The notes under the pieces were generated by a model. That model searched no databases. It saw only the letters and a program-made list of their open reading frames with translations, and was not told the origin of the DNA. DNA of 64,000 bases from Paragordius varius. Its lineage: Eukaryota; Nematomorpha. The stretch lies in assembly GCA_964247055.1 (NCBI GenBank), contig OZ176055.1, positions 7,378,001-7,442,000 on the forward strand, in the 5' to 3' direction. Position numbers and translations under genes: made by a program. Below are positions 25,547-37,529 of the stretch, one piece after another (the stretch's first letter is position 1; each line of letters opens with the position of its first letter).

Positions 25547-28500
25547 ATGTCGCTTGGCGTAGGGTACACCTCTTCCTCGCTAGGCGCTATTTTGGGAAAT
25601 TTTTCGGCTATAACGGAACGTTTAAGCCGTCAAACTACACCCCGTGTCTTAGCTACACGAGAAAAACTGCAGGAATTGGCCGAGGAATGGAGACAAAATG
25701 TGGCTCAACACGCGGAAACATCGCATTCGTATGCCCATTTGTTACGGCAAAAGAAAAAATGGCAACTTTTCCTAATCTCCGCAGTTATATGTGGCATTGA
25801 ACTAGCTTATGCTGCGGAAACGGCCTTCGTAAGTCCCATCCTGCTAAAGATTGGAATACCCACATCCTCCATGTCACTTATTTGGTGTTTAAGCCCACTA
25901 CTTGGGCTTGTCTTGGTCCCTATAATGGGTTCCCTGTCGGACAATTGTTATTCAAGGTTTGGGAGGCGGAGACCATTTTTATTACTCCTCTCGCTAGGTA
26001 TTATTTTTGGTTTAATCATGGTACCTAATGCACGATACATTGGTAAGCGAAGTGAAAATTCTAATGTACAATCTCCCTCTGATAATATCGCAACCGGGCA
26101 ACAAAATTTGTCATCTGCTCCAAATGCAATCGACAATAATCATAATATTTTGGATGTAACTACTGCAAATTCTCTTCTGAGCAATACAAAGGTCACAAAT
26201 TTAAACAGCATCATAACTAATCTAACCAGAAATCATTTAGTAAATGAAAGTAGTGAGGTGATATATTTGAGTAAAATCAATCGACATGGTTTAACATACA
26301 AAAATGGGATTCATTACAAAAGATTACCAGTCAGGGAAATTATCAAAAAGAATAAAGTGCGTAGAGGCATAAAGTTAGATGGGCTAAATATTGTAGAAAT
26401 TATAGAAGATGCGCCACAAAGCCCAAATTCTTCTAAAACTAGGGAAAGTCAAAAATCAAATCGTTTAAAGGGGGCCCAAAATGTAAAAAAAGTAATATCC
26501 ACAATATCAGTGCCAAAGCCAGAAACAAAAGACGAAAATGAATATTATTATGTTGATTATTACGTCGATGTAAGCGATACTCCTAAACCTAATCAGATGC
26601 ACGTAAATGTTATAGAGACATCTGACACATATACAAATCCAACAACTAAGTCACAGGATATTATAACACCTAGTAACTTGGCTAAACAGGTTGCTTTTGA
26701 CAATACTATTTCAAATAATTCTAAAGACAACAGCCTAGAATCCGATAGTGGAAGTGAAACCATTGCTAATATTAATGACACATTGGCAATAAATGCGATA
26801 GATAATTTAGAAGATGGTGCTTTTGCAAAAACCAGGGCCGAAAAACCAAGTACAACAGCAGTTTTCTTTACATGTTTGGGTGTTGTTATTCTAGACTTTT
26901 GCGCAGATGCTAGTCAAAGCCCAGCCCGAGCATATATGGTAGATGTCACATTACCTGAACAGCATACCTTAGGATTGAGCACTTTTACAATTTTTGCTGG
27001 GTTTGGCGGTTCCTTGGGGTATGCCCTGGGTGCCATTGATTGGAAGCGCAAAGTGGTTAAAAAAATTGTTAAATCTCCACATTCCTCTAAACTAATGAAA
27101 AAACAGGCCGCTCGAATTATTCCTCTTGATCATTACAGGATAGTGTTTGGAATTATCCTTGTGCTATTTTGCATATGCTTGATAGTTACCCTGACCAGTT
27201 TTAAAGAATTACCACTTGATAAGGAACCTACGATGTATGTTAAACCGGGTAGACCTAAATTCTCCATAGCCGCTATCAAAGAAATATTCGTTAAACCTAA
27301 TAGACCGAGTAGACCTAGCATATATAGTATAAGTAATGACAATCTTTCAGGCACCAGGAAAGTATCCCAAAAAGATGTTGCTGCGCACTTTGAGCAAAAT
27401 AATAATCCAAATGACAGTTTTAGAAATAATTCGTCAACGCCTATGGAAAATATTCCAGGTTTTGAAAAAAATGTTTTTTAATATACAAAGTTTATGGGTC
27501 AGTGGAAATTAAAAAATATAAGTATTTTTAAGTTACAAAAATCATAAGCTTTTAAAAAACGTAGGGAATATAAAACTTAATTTACTTTTGGCTACCAGCT
27601 GTAATTAACACTTCGTTACCTTTGAAGTAGTCTAACTAAGAGCAATTTGAAATTTAAATATCTTAAAAATGATTAAAGGTACTTTGTCATATATAAAAAT
27701 TTATTTTATTGGGCGCATGATTTAAAAAATTCTTGAAGAAAATAGAAAATTGTAAAATATCCTCAGCTCAAACTTTTTCACGGCGCAACAGTTGAATTTT
27801 ACCAGAAAATTTTCAATAAAGTTATTAAAAACAAGAAAAGTCGATTGTATTTTTTAGGTTTTAATGCTAAAATGCAACATGACTTCCATCTCAATGGTGT
27901 TTTTCCCAACATATAATTATTAAAAATTATACATTTTTTAAAATTTGACACATCATATATCATAGATTCCGTGCTTTTTTGACTTAATAAAAAATTTGCT
28001 GTAAAATATTAATCAATAATTATTCTTACCATTTTATGACCCGATAAAAGCACATATTTGTCCTAACATTTTTTAATATACCGGTAAAAACATGGGTTAT
28101 AATAGTCTCATAAGCAGAAGTGTTCAACATGCGGCCCTCCAAAATATTTTTGCAACCCGCGAAAACTCTCAAATACAAAATTTTACAACATCTAGTAAAA
28201 TTGTTTTTCTTAAACAAATTTTCTGAATAAATCTTTCCGATTTTGGTAATGTCCTTGCGAAAATTGTTGAAAATAGTAGTTTTTCAGTTTTATGTTTGAT
28301 GTTGTAATAATAAAATATTTTTTAATTCCCATATATTTTGCGAATGCGGTCGGATTGTTTGATCCTAAAATGCGGCCCGCGAAGCCATTTGTGTTGCTCC
28401 TACTTATAAGTATAAGCTTTTGAATAATTATTAATTGTTTTAATAACTTTTTCAGAAAACGATCAATTATCACCACATGAAATAAATTCCTCCTCTCCGT

Positions 28501-30013
28501 TTACTCTGACGGAAGAACCTGAATATTATAAACATTACATTAACGAGTCAAGATCTGATTCAATCGATACCAATCTTTCTATCCATGGATCAACGCCCAT
28601 AGTAAGAAGATTTTATAGGGTTGAATCCCGCCCATCCTTACCAGTGAACACGTTACCACCACCACCTCGCATATTGGATGAAATTGATAATGATTATGAA
28701 TATAATGACACTCAAAACAACGATACCAATCAAAACCATACCAGGTATAGTATGGTTCAAGGCACTGAACAAATGGAAACAAACGCTGTGGCTAAGAAAA
28801 GGAGTGGCGGCAAAAAGAAAAAAATTAAGGCACCGGTATCCTTATCTTCTTACCTTCGTTCCATCGTACATATGCCTAGATTCTTGCGATTGCTATGTAT
28901 AACTAATCTATTTTCCTGGATGTCTCTGGTCTGTTTTTCACTTTACTTTACGGATTATGTTGGCCAACACATTTTTGGAGGTGATCCTACAGTGCCAGAA
29001 GATGACCCACGACACGAAACTTACGAAAGAGGCGTAAGGTTTGGTTGTTGGGGAATGTCTCTGTACTCCCTTACATGTGCCGTTTATTCGCATTACATTG
29101 AACGATTTGTCTCAAAATATGGTAAGCTCTTCTTATTACAGACACTATTTTACATACATAATAATTTTTGATTTAACGACTAATATTATTTGAATAACCG
29201 ACATTTTCCCATTGTTTTATTATGTCGGAATATATTAACAGTAACTTTTATTTCATACAGCCGTGATAGTCCTTAAAACTAAAATTTGCGAATTTGCTTA
29301 TACGATATAAGTAAAATTCTATTTGGAATGGTAAATTTTCGAGTTCCTCTCATAAAATTATATACATTATATATTTTCAGGTGCTAAGCGCGTTTATGTC
29401 ATGGGACAATTAGCTTATTCGATTGGTATTTTTATGATGGCAATCAGTCGTAGCAAATGGGCCACTATAATGTTTTCTCCTTCACCGGGCATTATGTATG
29501 CCACACTTTTTACCATGCCCTACATCCTTATCACCCAATTTCATCAACAGGATTGTGTAAGTAGTTTTCGATTTGCATTCGCTTTTTTACAACCAATCTT
29601 TACACACTCATTTTTAAAATGCATAAAATCTTCAATTTATATTCTTACGCCATTAAAAATTTAAAGGTTACATAAAAAATAAATAAAACATTAGTTTTGT
29701 TATCCTTCTTATATAGGTAGAGACAAATAATGAAAAGTCCCAACCCCCTTATTCAATTGACGCTGAGAACCTAGATCCCAAATCATCAGTAACTAAAAGG
29801 GGAGATGAGATAAATGAACAACTCCGTGGCCTGGGAACTGATATAGCTATAGTAAGTTCCATGGTTTTTTGGGCCCAATTCATGCTCTCCTCTGTTATCG
29901 GCACAATGATGGATAAATTAAATACGACTGGTATCGTTCCTTACTTGGCATCAGTCCTAAGTCTCTGCGGTGCTATATGTGCATCACGCATTAATTATCC
30001 ACCAGGCATTTGA
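25547..30013 (+). CDS. SLC45-type proton-coupled sugar transporter (MFS)
   Basis: This is a major-facilitator membrane protein of the SLC45 (proton-associated sugar transporter A / SLC45A1-A4) group. Exons are 25547-27458, 28456-29121, 29381-29556 and 29717-30013, with donors GTTTTG, GTAAGC and GTAAGT; phases join to 1016 residues. An in-frame TAA abuts the ATG, which fixes the start. TM1 is at about residues 75-97, TM2 at 110-130 and TM3 at 142-160, with the cytoplasmic SDNCYSRFGRRRPF motif between TM2 and TM3. TM4-6 begin near residue 435 (FCADASQSPARAYMVD). The C-terminal half has FTDYVGQHIFGGDP and the family signature RGLGTDIAIVSSMVF. A low-complexity, sequon-rich insertion of about 265 residues separates TM3 from TM4, and a long cytosolic loop joins TM6 and TM7. 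Vertebrate SLC45A1 is about 750 residues. The 5'UTR may be spliced (an AG lies just before GATAAATG). Confidence 0.94.
27459..28455 (+). other. SLC45 intron 1 with repeats
   Basis: This 997-bp intron joins codon phase 1 sites. It contains a GC-ended MITE (28115-28403). Near 27700-27900 there is sequence resembling the repeat at 22.75-22.9 kb (TGTAAAATATCCTCAGCTC versus TGTAAAAAATCCTCATCCT). Confidence 0.8.
28115..28403 (+). mobile_element. GC-ended hAT-like MITE in SLC45 intron 1
   Basis: The left end CAGAAGTGTTCAACATGCGG continues into CCCTCCAAAATATTTTTGC. The right end is AAATGCGGCCCGCGAAGCCA followed by TTTGTGTTGCTCC. It aligns along its length with 21033-21321 and 54717-55008. It is non-coding. 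Confidence 0.75.
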
Positions 30014-30769
30014 AAGGATTAATTTTTTTTTGTTGAACATGTCTACTAAATATAATTATTATTATTATATGTGTAAAGTAGAATAGAAATAGTACCATTA
30101 TACATAAATTAAAAATACATAAAACAAATTATTTATCTTGAAAATTATATAAATTTAAAAGGAGATTATAAATTATACATATTATATCGCTACATTTTTA
30201 GTTCAGTTTTTAAAGTAAAGATCAAATTGAGGCTTAATAAACATGGCATTTCATTTGAAACTAGTCATCGCATAATGTCTTTCTCTCCGAATTTCGAAAT
30301 TATTTTTGTCAATATGCAAAAATTAGCCGTTAGAATGGTTTGTTGATAAACAATCCGTTAGTATGGGTATGCAAATTAGCGAACGTTTTCGTTTCTTAAC
30401 TTGGCCTTCCGTAAATAAAACGCTACACTCTATTATGACACCCTATTCAAACATTGAGCGCATTTATTGTAAGGATGATTATAGGCTTAATATTTATGGA
30501 AAATTTTTTAAAAATTTTGTTTCCCCAAGATTTAATTGTGCTACTTTCGACATAAGATTTTCCATCATACTATATAAATACCAAAGAATTATCATATTGC
30601 CAAATTTAACAATGTAATTCATATGTTTTATATAAAAAATTACTAACCCAAATAAATAAATTATGGTCATGAATTGATGGTATTGTTTCGCCATTCATGC
30701 TTAAATATTTACCAATAGGTATTTATTATCAATCAGGTGTAATAATAGGTTTTACTGTCATGCCCATGC

Positions 30770-31650
30770 CTTAAAAACTAATGTCTTTCTTTGAGTGGCC
30801 CATTGATGCGATATTCTATTAATGAGATGGTCCCTGTCGGATATTTGGCGGATGTTATATGCCAATAAATCGATTACATGGTGTGTGTCCTTGGTTTTTC
30901 TACTTGAGACGGACAATCATGAAATTTCTATATCTTCCGACCAATTCTCGTTTTCGATTAATGAATGGTTTAAATTAATTATTTACAAGTGATAGTGTTG
31001 TGTAATAAGATATCACCGGGTTTCACAAGCTCACAATACGCTAAATCTCTAACACAAAACACAGAGGTCGGTCTTCGTGCTTAAGCGTCGGCATTGGTAT
31101 TGATAGACGGGCTCAAGCCATTCCGTTTTAGAGTTAGAAAAAAAGCCATTTCTCACCACCCGTCCCGATTTGATTCCCAAATGGTTTTTAATGTGACACT
31201 GAAGCAGTAAATCACAATAGATCCCATTTGTAGAGGTCTATTGATTGTTTTTTATGATTTGTATTGCCTCTACTAATTAATCTTGAGTTGGGATATCATT
31301 TAATAACTTACAATATCTTCTTCGAAGTTGGTGATTAAGTAAAGACTTCACGATACATTGAAATCACAACTTTTAGTATATTTATCATATGTTTCTGCTA
31401 TAAAACGACAACATTTGATATCTGATGGCGACGCCTGCCGCATATATTCTTTTCCAGGCAAAAAATTGAAATGATTACTAAATCATAAAAAGAAGGCGGA
31501 AGTCTTTGGCAATCTGAGCTTGTGTGTGTTTGTCATTTAATGCCAGATGAACAAAATGGGATTTGTATCAGATTAATCGTGTGCATAATTTTCGCTGACG
31601 TCTTCTCTTAGTTAAACCGGTAATAACTTATCACCATACCTGTTATTTTT
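30770..31650 (-). mobile_element. Decayed mariner-type DNA transposon (copy 3)
   Basis: It is read on the minus strand. Near 31078-31104 the peptide PSINTNAD matches copies 1 and 2. Near 31010-31030 LVKPGDI matches the family LLKPGET block. Near 30780-30815 IASMGHSKKD matches LFRSMGHALSEQ, just after the HPPYSPDLAPSDYH region, which is broken here. The 5' flank shares GATAAGTTATTACCGGTTTA with copy 2 and TCAGCGAAAATTAT with copy 1, so all three copies are one family. It is interrupted by stops. Confidence 0.8.
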
Positions 31651-32500
31651 TGTTGCACACTTTAATAATGGCTTATAAATTAATTTTAACAAACAGCTGA
31701 TTCCATAATAATTATCAAAAATTTGCTGATAAATTATAATTAACAAAAAATTGATTGAAAGCTATAATAGCGCAAAAAAATTAGAGAAAACATTATGTAC
31801 AGAACTCGATTTGAGTCTATAATTTCCTCTTTTTTATATATAAAAACCAATCTCTAATATTTTTCAAATCATATTTAAAACATATGTTTTTCAACTAATC
31901 CACAGTTTAAAATTATCAGTAATTTAAAAATTTGCGGTTTTATGATCTTATTAATTATTTTATCTGAAGTTATAAAAATGAGATTTTCAGTTTAATATAC
32001 AGTGGGAACAAACTAAATATCATCATATTCTTTAGTAAAATAATGGCTCAAACTGTTAGGGTGGATACCAATTCATTCCCTAAAATCTAAAAAATACATA
32101 TTTGGCAGCTATTACTATAATAAAAGAAATGCTTATAGCCAAGATATTTTCTATAATTTTAAATAAAGGAAGCTTAACATCGTTGTATTATTTTAATGTT
32201 TTGATCTAAAAGTTATGCATTTCGAAAATTGATTATACGCTAGTCTTTATGTTAACACATGTTTTTAATCAAGAGGGAAAGAGACGTAAACTTTCTTATA
32301 TCACTCGTAAGGGAAATAAAAATCATTAGGATAATCTTGTTACATTTTCCTATCAGAATATATATTTATTAATGTTATTTTTTATACCCCCTGATTTTCG
32401 CAGTGTAATAACATTTAAAAAGTTTTAGGATAATTATTCAGTTTGGTGTAACAAAGTGTAGTCAAAAATTATCCTAATAATATATTATGCTAGAAGAATA

Positions 32501-33098
32501 AATGTTTATTTAAATAAGCTTTTTATACCGTTTCCATCATGCCTCAATATAGTATGAAGTAAACTTCAACAAAATCTTTCTAAAAATCAAATTTTAGAAA
32601 AAAATGCATTTTTTAAAAAATATTATTATATTATCTAGGCTATTTTAAATAGCGTAAAAAATGAAACTTTTGGAGCCCGCATTTAAGATAAAATTTTTTG
32701 AAAATGTTTAAGTGTAGTTTGGTGCTTTTGGTCTTGTCTCTTATGAGTGATTTAAAAAATTATTTATACTTTTAGGTGCTCCATATATAAAAATTTTAAA
32801 ATTTGAGGACATTTTTTTTAAATAATTTTTTGGTGAAAGTTAAATGCTACATTCCAAATATCAATAAAATATATCATTAAACTACACTTAAACATTTTCA
32901 AAAAATTTTATCTTAAATGCGGGCTCCAAAAGTTTCATTTTTTACGCTATTTAAAATAGCCTAGATAATATAATAATATTTTTTTAAAAATGCATTTTTT
33001 TCTAAAATTTGATTTTTAGAAAGATTTTGTTGAAGTTTACTTCATACTATTTTGAGGCATGATGGAAACGGTATAAAAAGCTTATTTAAATAAACATT
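32501..33098. repeat. Near-perfect hairpin: two 220-bp inverted arms, 158-bp loop
   Basis: The arms are 32501-32720 and 32879-33098. By eye they differ at only about two positions. Arm tips read AATGTTTATTTAAATAAGCT and AGCTTATTTAAATAAACATT. Inner ends are AAGTGTAGTTT and AAACTACACTT. The arm contains GCCCGCATTTAAGATAAAAT and CCGTTTCCATCATGCCTC. There is no coding potential. A diverged relative of the arm (ATGGAAACTGTATAAAAACG) lies near 22350. Confidence 0.93.
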
Positions 33099-33729
33099 AA
33101 TCCGAGTAGAACAATTTTATCGCTTAAGAATTTTAATTTAAAGATTCGTTTGCTTTCACTCTTTGGTAAACTTTAATAAAAAACACAAATTATTTTTAAC
33201 ATATATTTGAAAGCGAAAAAATATATTAAAATTCTGAGGCGATAAAAAAGCTCAGCATCATCGTTTTATGGAGAAAAAGTGATTTAATATTTTAAAACTT
33301 TCTTAAACTGTTTCCACGATCCCTCAAAATCGAATGAAGCCTGTTTCAGCAAACTTCGGTAAAATATAAATTTTTCATTTTTAAAAAATTATTTATAGTT
33401 GATATCAAATTTAACATATCTAAAATTTTATCGCAGAATCTGGGCATTTTTGCCTATTTTAGGATTGGCCCACTTTAGATGAGTGAAAAATTTAGGTTCG
33501 GAGCTCATATCTAAAAATTAAATTTTTTAAAGCTTGCCTTTTATGAATATTTTAGTAATATATTTTAAAATTAAGCATTTTGCTTTCACCAAAATAATTT
33601 TATTTTTAAAAAATATGCAATTTTGCCATTTTTTGATATATGGAGCACTTAACACAAAAGTGTAAATAAATTTCTTAAATCACTTGTAGGGATTAAAATC
33701 GAAACATGATATTCCCGATACATTTTCTC

Positions 33730-35256
33730 TCAGTGGGGGAAATAAAAAAGTCGCACTTGACTTGTAAGTCAAGCGTGGCAAGTCGAGCAAGTTTACTTAA
33801 GCTAGCAAGTGTACATTTAAGATCGGTGATAAAAAAAACACTTAAATCAGTCTTTTGTTTATGAGTGTAACATTTTTTTGCCACCCAATTAGAATTTTAC
33901 GGAAATTTTTTTGATCGTTTTCAGCCAAAATTTATGATATAAGACACAAAAAGATAAATAATTAATAAAATATGCATTTATTGAATTAAACTTACTGGCA
34001 CGTATCTTATTTAATATTATATAATTTTCTAAATATTGAGCCTGGTAATATTTTTTAGATTGATGAAACCATACGCCCTTAAAACACTTTCCATTATTTT
34101 ATCACACTAATCATTTTGTTTGGAGTCTATTTGCAAATATAATGGGAAGATATTTATACAATATAACATATTATTATTTTTGACACTTCGATTCAAATTG
34201 GGGTATCTAAATACCCCAGACTAAATTTAAATTAATATTTTTAAAAAACTACTGAAGGAAACGGTCCCAATTTAAATTTATGCCTCTATCCTAATAAAAA
34301 TTATATAAATATGTCAAAATATCTAAATAAAATTTTGTCTAATAAAAAAGTTCCATGTCAAACTATATCGACGCCATTTTTATCATACAAATTTTTTGCA
34401 AAATATCGTCTTCATTTAATTTTAAGGGTAAAATTAGAGCTAATTTTTTATTTAAATTACATCTAACATGGATAGAAATAGAAAAAGCGCTTTATTTTGG
34501 ATTATATTTTAATTTTACCAATTTACACATGTCACGTTGACGGAATTTTACCTTTCGGTTTTAGCTTAAAATAAGTAATATCAAGTATTTTTGAATAAAA
34601 TTTTTTATATTTTCGGTTTAATAATGTTATATAAGTGCAAAATTTTGCCATGGTTTTGATTCCTTTCATACTCTATAAAGTATTTGTTTTTAAACAGGCC
34701 TGGGGTATCCAACTACCCCAATTTGAATCGAAGGACTAAAATGAGTGTGTTGTATCCAAGTGTTAATTAATTTATCATTACATTAATATATTTATGATGA
34801 TATAAATTTTTTACATTAGTTAATAGTAATTTAGTGTTTAATAAACGAAGATTTGAAATTTTTCAAGATTAATATTTAATTATTAATTATATAAAATTTT
34901 TGAGAATCCACTTTTTTGCAGTCACAGAATCGATATATATAGCATATTTTTATATGCCATGTTCTTAAATATTAGCAGTTTTATAAATTTCTCTTTTGTA
35001 TCCACCCAATGAATAGATTAATTAGCCAAAATTTATCAAATTAACAATTTATAGCATAAACAAAGGTTTATATTACATTAAACCTAAATTCTGAATCTTT
35101 AAGTTTTACTTGATCATATGATTTTTTATCACCTCCGAATCAAATTTCTTACTTGACTTAAGTCGTGTAATGTTAATTTTTTTAACACATGGAAGCAAGC
35201 CATGACTTGAAAAACTTGCGAGTCAAGGAAAAAAAATTTTTTTATCACCCGACCCA
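33730..35256 (+). mobile_element. Inverted-repeat element E1, interrupted by another repeat
   Basis: It starts GTGGGGGAAATAAAAAAGTC, then GCACTTGACTTG. It ends with ACTTGCGAGTCAAGG, a run of A/T, and ATCACCCGACCC, so its two ends are related inverted repeats. The whole body, minus the insert at 34182-34764, is the reverse complement of E2 (35416-36390), giving about 950 bp of element. It is non-coding apart from chance frames. Confidence 0.75.
34182..34764 (+). repeat. AACACTT-family element inserted in E1 (583 bp)
   Basis: It runs from GACACTTCGATTCAAATTGG to TGTTGTATCCAAGTGTT. E2 supplies the empty site: ATTATTATTTTT joined directly to AATTAATTTATC. The insert lies exactly between these two halves with at most a 1-bp duplication. 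The ends carry GGGGTATCTAAATACCCC and GGGGTATCCAACTACCCC palindromes. It aligns in reverse with 18577-19158. Confidence 0.8.
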
Positions 35257-35415
35257 GTATCTATATATTTCATCAGGTTATTTATTATACCCCCGATTTT
35301 GCACATTCTGTTATGTGTTCAAATTTTTCTATATACAATTAGAATAATAGTTAAAGTAACTTTCTTAAATCAGTATTTAACACCTCGATTATAGGGGTAT
35401 CAAATGTTCCAGACT

Positions 35416-36390
35416 ATGGGTGGGGTGATAATATTTTTTTAACTTGACTTTCAAGTCATAGCTTGCTATGTTATAAAAAAATAGAGGACTTAAGTCAAGC
35501 ATGAAAACATGATTCGGAGGTGATAAAAAATCATATGATCAGGTAGAACTTAGATTTTACAAGTGTGGTATAGGGCACACTTGACACATTTTAAAATATG
35601 GATAGAATAATTTTGCAAACTTTTTATGTATGTAATTTAGGTTTTATATGTAATTAAAACCTTTGTTATTGCTGTTTATTTGATAAATTTTGGCTAATTG
35701 ACCTATTTAAATTGGGTTGGATACATAAGAGGATAAATTTATAAAAACGCTAATATTTAAGATGGTATATAAAAATATGCTAAATGTATCAATTCCGTGA
35801 CCGCAAAAAAATTGTCAAAAATTTCTTAAAATTAATAATATTAATCTTGTAAAATTTTAAATCTTCGTTTGTTAAACGCTAAAGGTTACTTCACTATTAA
35901 CTAATGTAAAGAATTTATTTTATCATTTCGAATGTAATGATAAATTAATTAAAAATAATAATATGTTATATTGTTCTTCCCATTATATTTGCAAATGGAC
36001 TCCAAACAAAATGAGTAGAGTGATAAAATAATGGGAGGAAGAGAGAGAGAAAGAGAGAGTTTTAAGGGCGTATGGTTTCATCAATCTAAAAATTATTACC
36101 AGGCTCAATATTTAGAAAATTATATAACATTAAATAAGATACGTGCCAGTAAGTTTACTTCAATAAATGCATATTGTATTAATTATTTATCTTTTGTGCC
36201 TTATTCCATAAATTTTGGCTAAAAATGATATAAATAATTTCCGTAAAATTTGATTTGGATGGCCAAAATGTTCTCATAAGCAAAAGACTTAAATTTTTTT
36301 TATCATTCTTCAACAATTTCTGGCTTAAGTAAACTTGCTCAACACGCTTGACTAACAAGTCAAGTGGGACTTTTTTGTCACCCCACCCTA
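35416..36390 (-). mobile_element. Inverted-repeat element E2, inverted relative to E1
   Basis: It starts GGGTGGGGTGATAATATTTT with ACTTGACTTTCAAGTC. It ends AAGTCAAGTGGGACTTTTTT, then GTCACCCCACCC. Read in reverse it is collinear with E1, including TTTGGCTAA, ATGCATATTGTATTAATTAT and GCAAATGGACTCCAAACAAA. A short (GA)n tract is at 36036-36058. E2 abuts a truncated AACACTT-family element, suggesting that it inserted into that element. Confidence 0.75.
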
Positions 36391-36688
36391 TATTTAAATT
36401 AATATTATTTAAAAACTTCTACAAGAAACGGTTTCAATTTCATTTAATTTGATATTTAACTCATGCACACATGCCATATTGACAACTTATAATTTTGGGT
36501 TTTACCTCAGAATAAGTAATATTAAATTTTTGAATAAGTTTTTTTATATTTCGGTTATATATGTGAAACATTTTACATGTTTTTATTCCTATATTTTTCA
36601 AGTATTAATATTTTAAACAAGCCTGAGGTCTCTAACTACCCCGATTTTTCATCAAAGGACTGAAATGAATGTGTTGTGTCCAAGTGTT
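36391..36688 (+). repeat. AACACTT-family element, truncated at E2
   Basis: It begins part-way into the family (TATTTAAATTAATATTATTT) and runs to the family end TGTGTTGTGTCCAAGTGTT. The end palindrome is degraded. The 5' part is missing where E2 begins. Confidence 0.6.
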
Positions 36689-37529
36689 AAAATGAAAAGC
36701 AGTATGAAATTTTTATTCGGTTATTTTAATTTATAGAATATATATTCGCATACACCCCCTCCCACCGATTTTATGCACTGCGTAGCATATTTAGAATATC
36801 ATAAATTATTATCTCGTAATCTTTCTTTTTTAGATACCAAAATAAATTTAAAGAGATCTTTCAAATATGTAAATAATAAATTTCATAATTTAAATACAAA
36901 AAAATAATTTTTTTTACCCAAAAATCATTCATATGCCAATTCTAATTGGCGGCTAAAATAAATAAATTTTACAATGATATATTATTGTATATTTACACGC
37001 AAATTTTACACACTTATGTCACTAATATTTTTGGATATAGATTCACAGTCCGTCTGGATAGAAAACTACCTAAAGGATCTCAAATTATTGGAATTAAATA
37101 TTTTATATAGATATAAATTCTTAAAATTTCAAAAGTTTGATATATGTTCATAGTGCAAAATAAATAGTGTGATCAAAAATCATAAGGTTTTTAAAACATT
37201 TTTATACTTTTACATACGCGACATGATTTTTAAATTTTTAAATTTTTATTTGATCCCGATAACTTTGGTAATTATTACATATAAAATATTATTTTGATAT
37301 AATTAGGGTTTTTATATTTTAATTCATACTTTTAATATATTTTTTTAGTTATTCACGATAATGTTTATTTAAATTTTATTATATTTTATTGTAATTTTAA
37401 CAAATAATTTTTGGGTGTTGTCCTGACAATATACACTATTTAAATTTTAATTATATTAATTGTAATATTTATAATCTGATCATAAATTTTTTTATATTAA
37501 TTTTTTTAACCATTAAACCACAAAAACAG

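Larger units (their letters stand above)
30014..37529. other. Intergenic region between SLC45 and the SDR gene, mostly mobile DNA
   Basis: No host exon was recognised, although the missing first exon of the downstream SDR gene could lie here. The region contains a decayed mariner (30.77-31.65 kb), a 220-bp-arm hairpin (32.5-33.1 kb), a divergent pair of inverted-repeat elements (33.7-36.4 kb) and two AACACTT-family elements. The stretch 36.7-37.5 kb holds nothing that I can assign. Confidence 0.65.
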
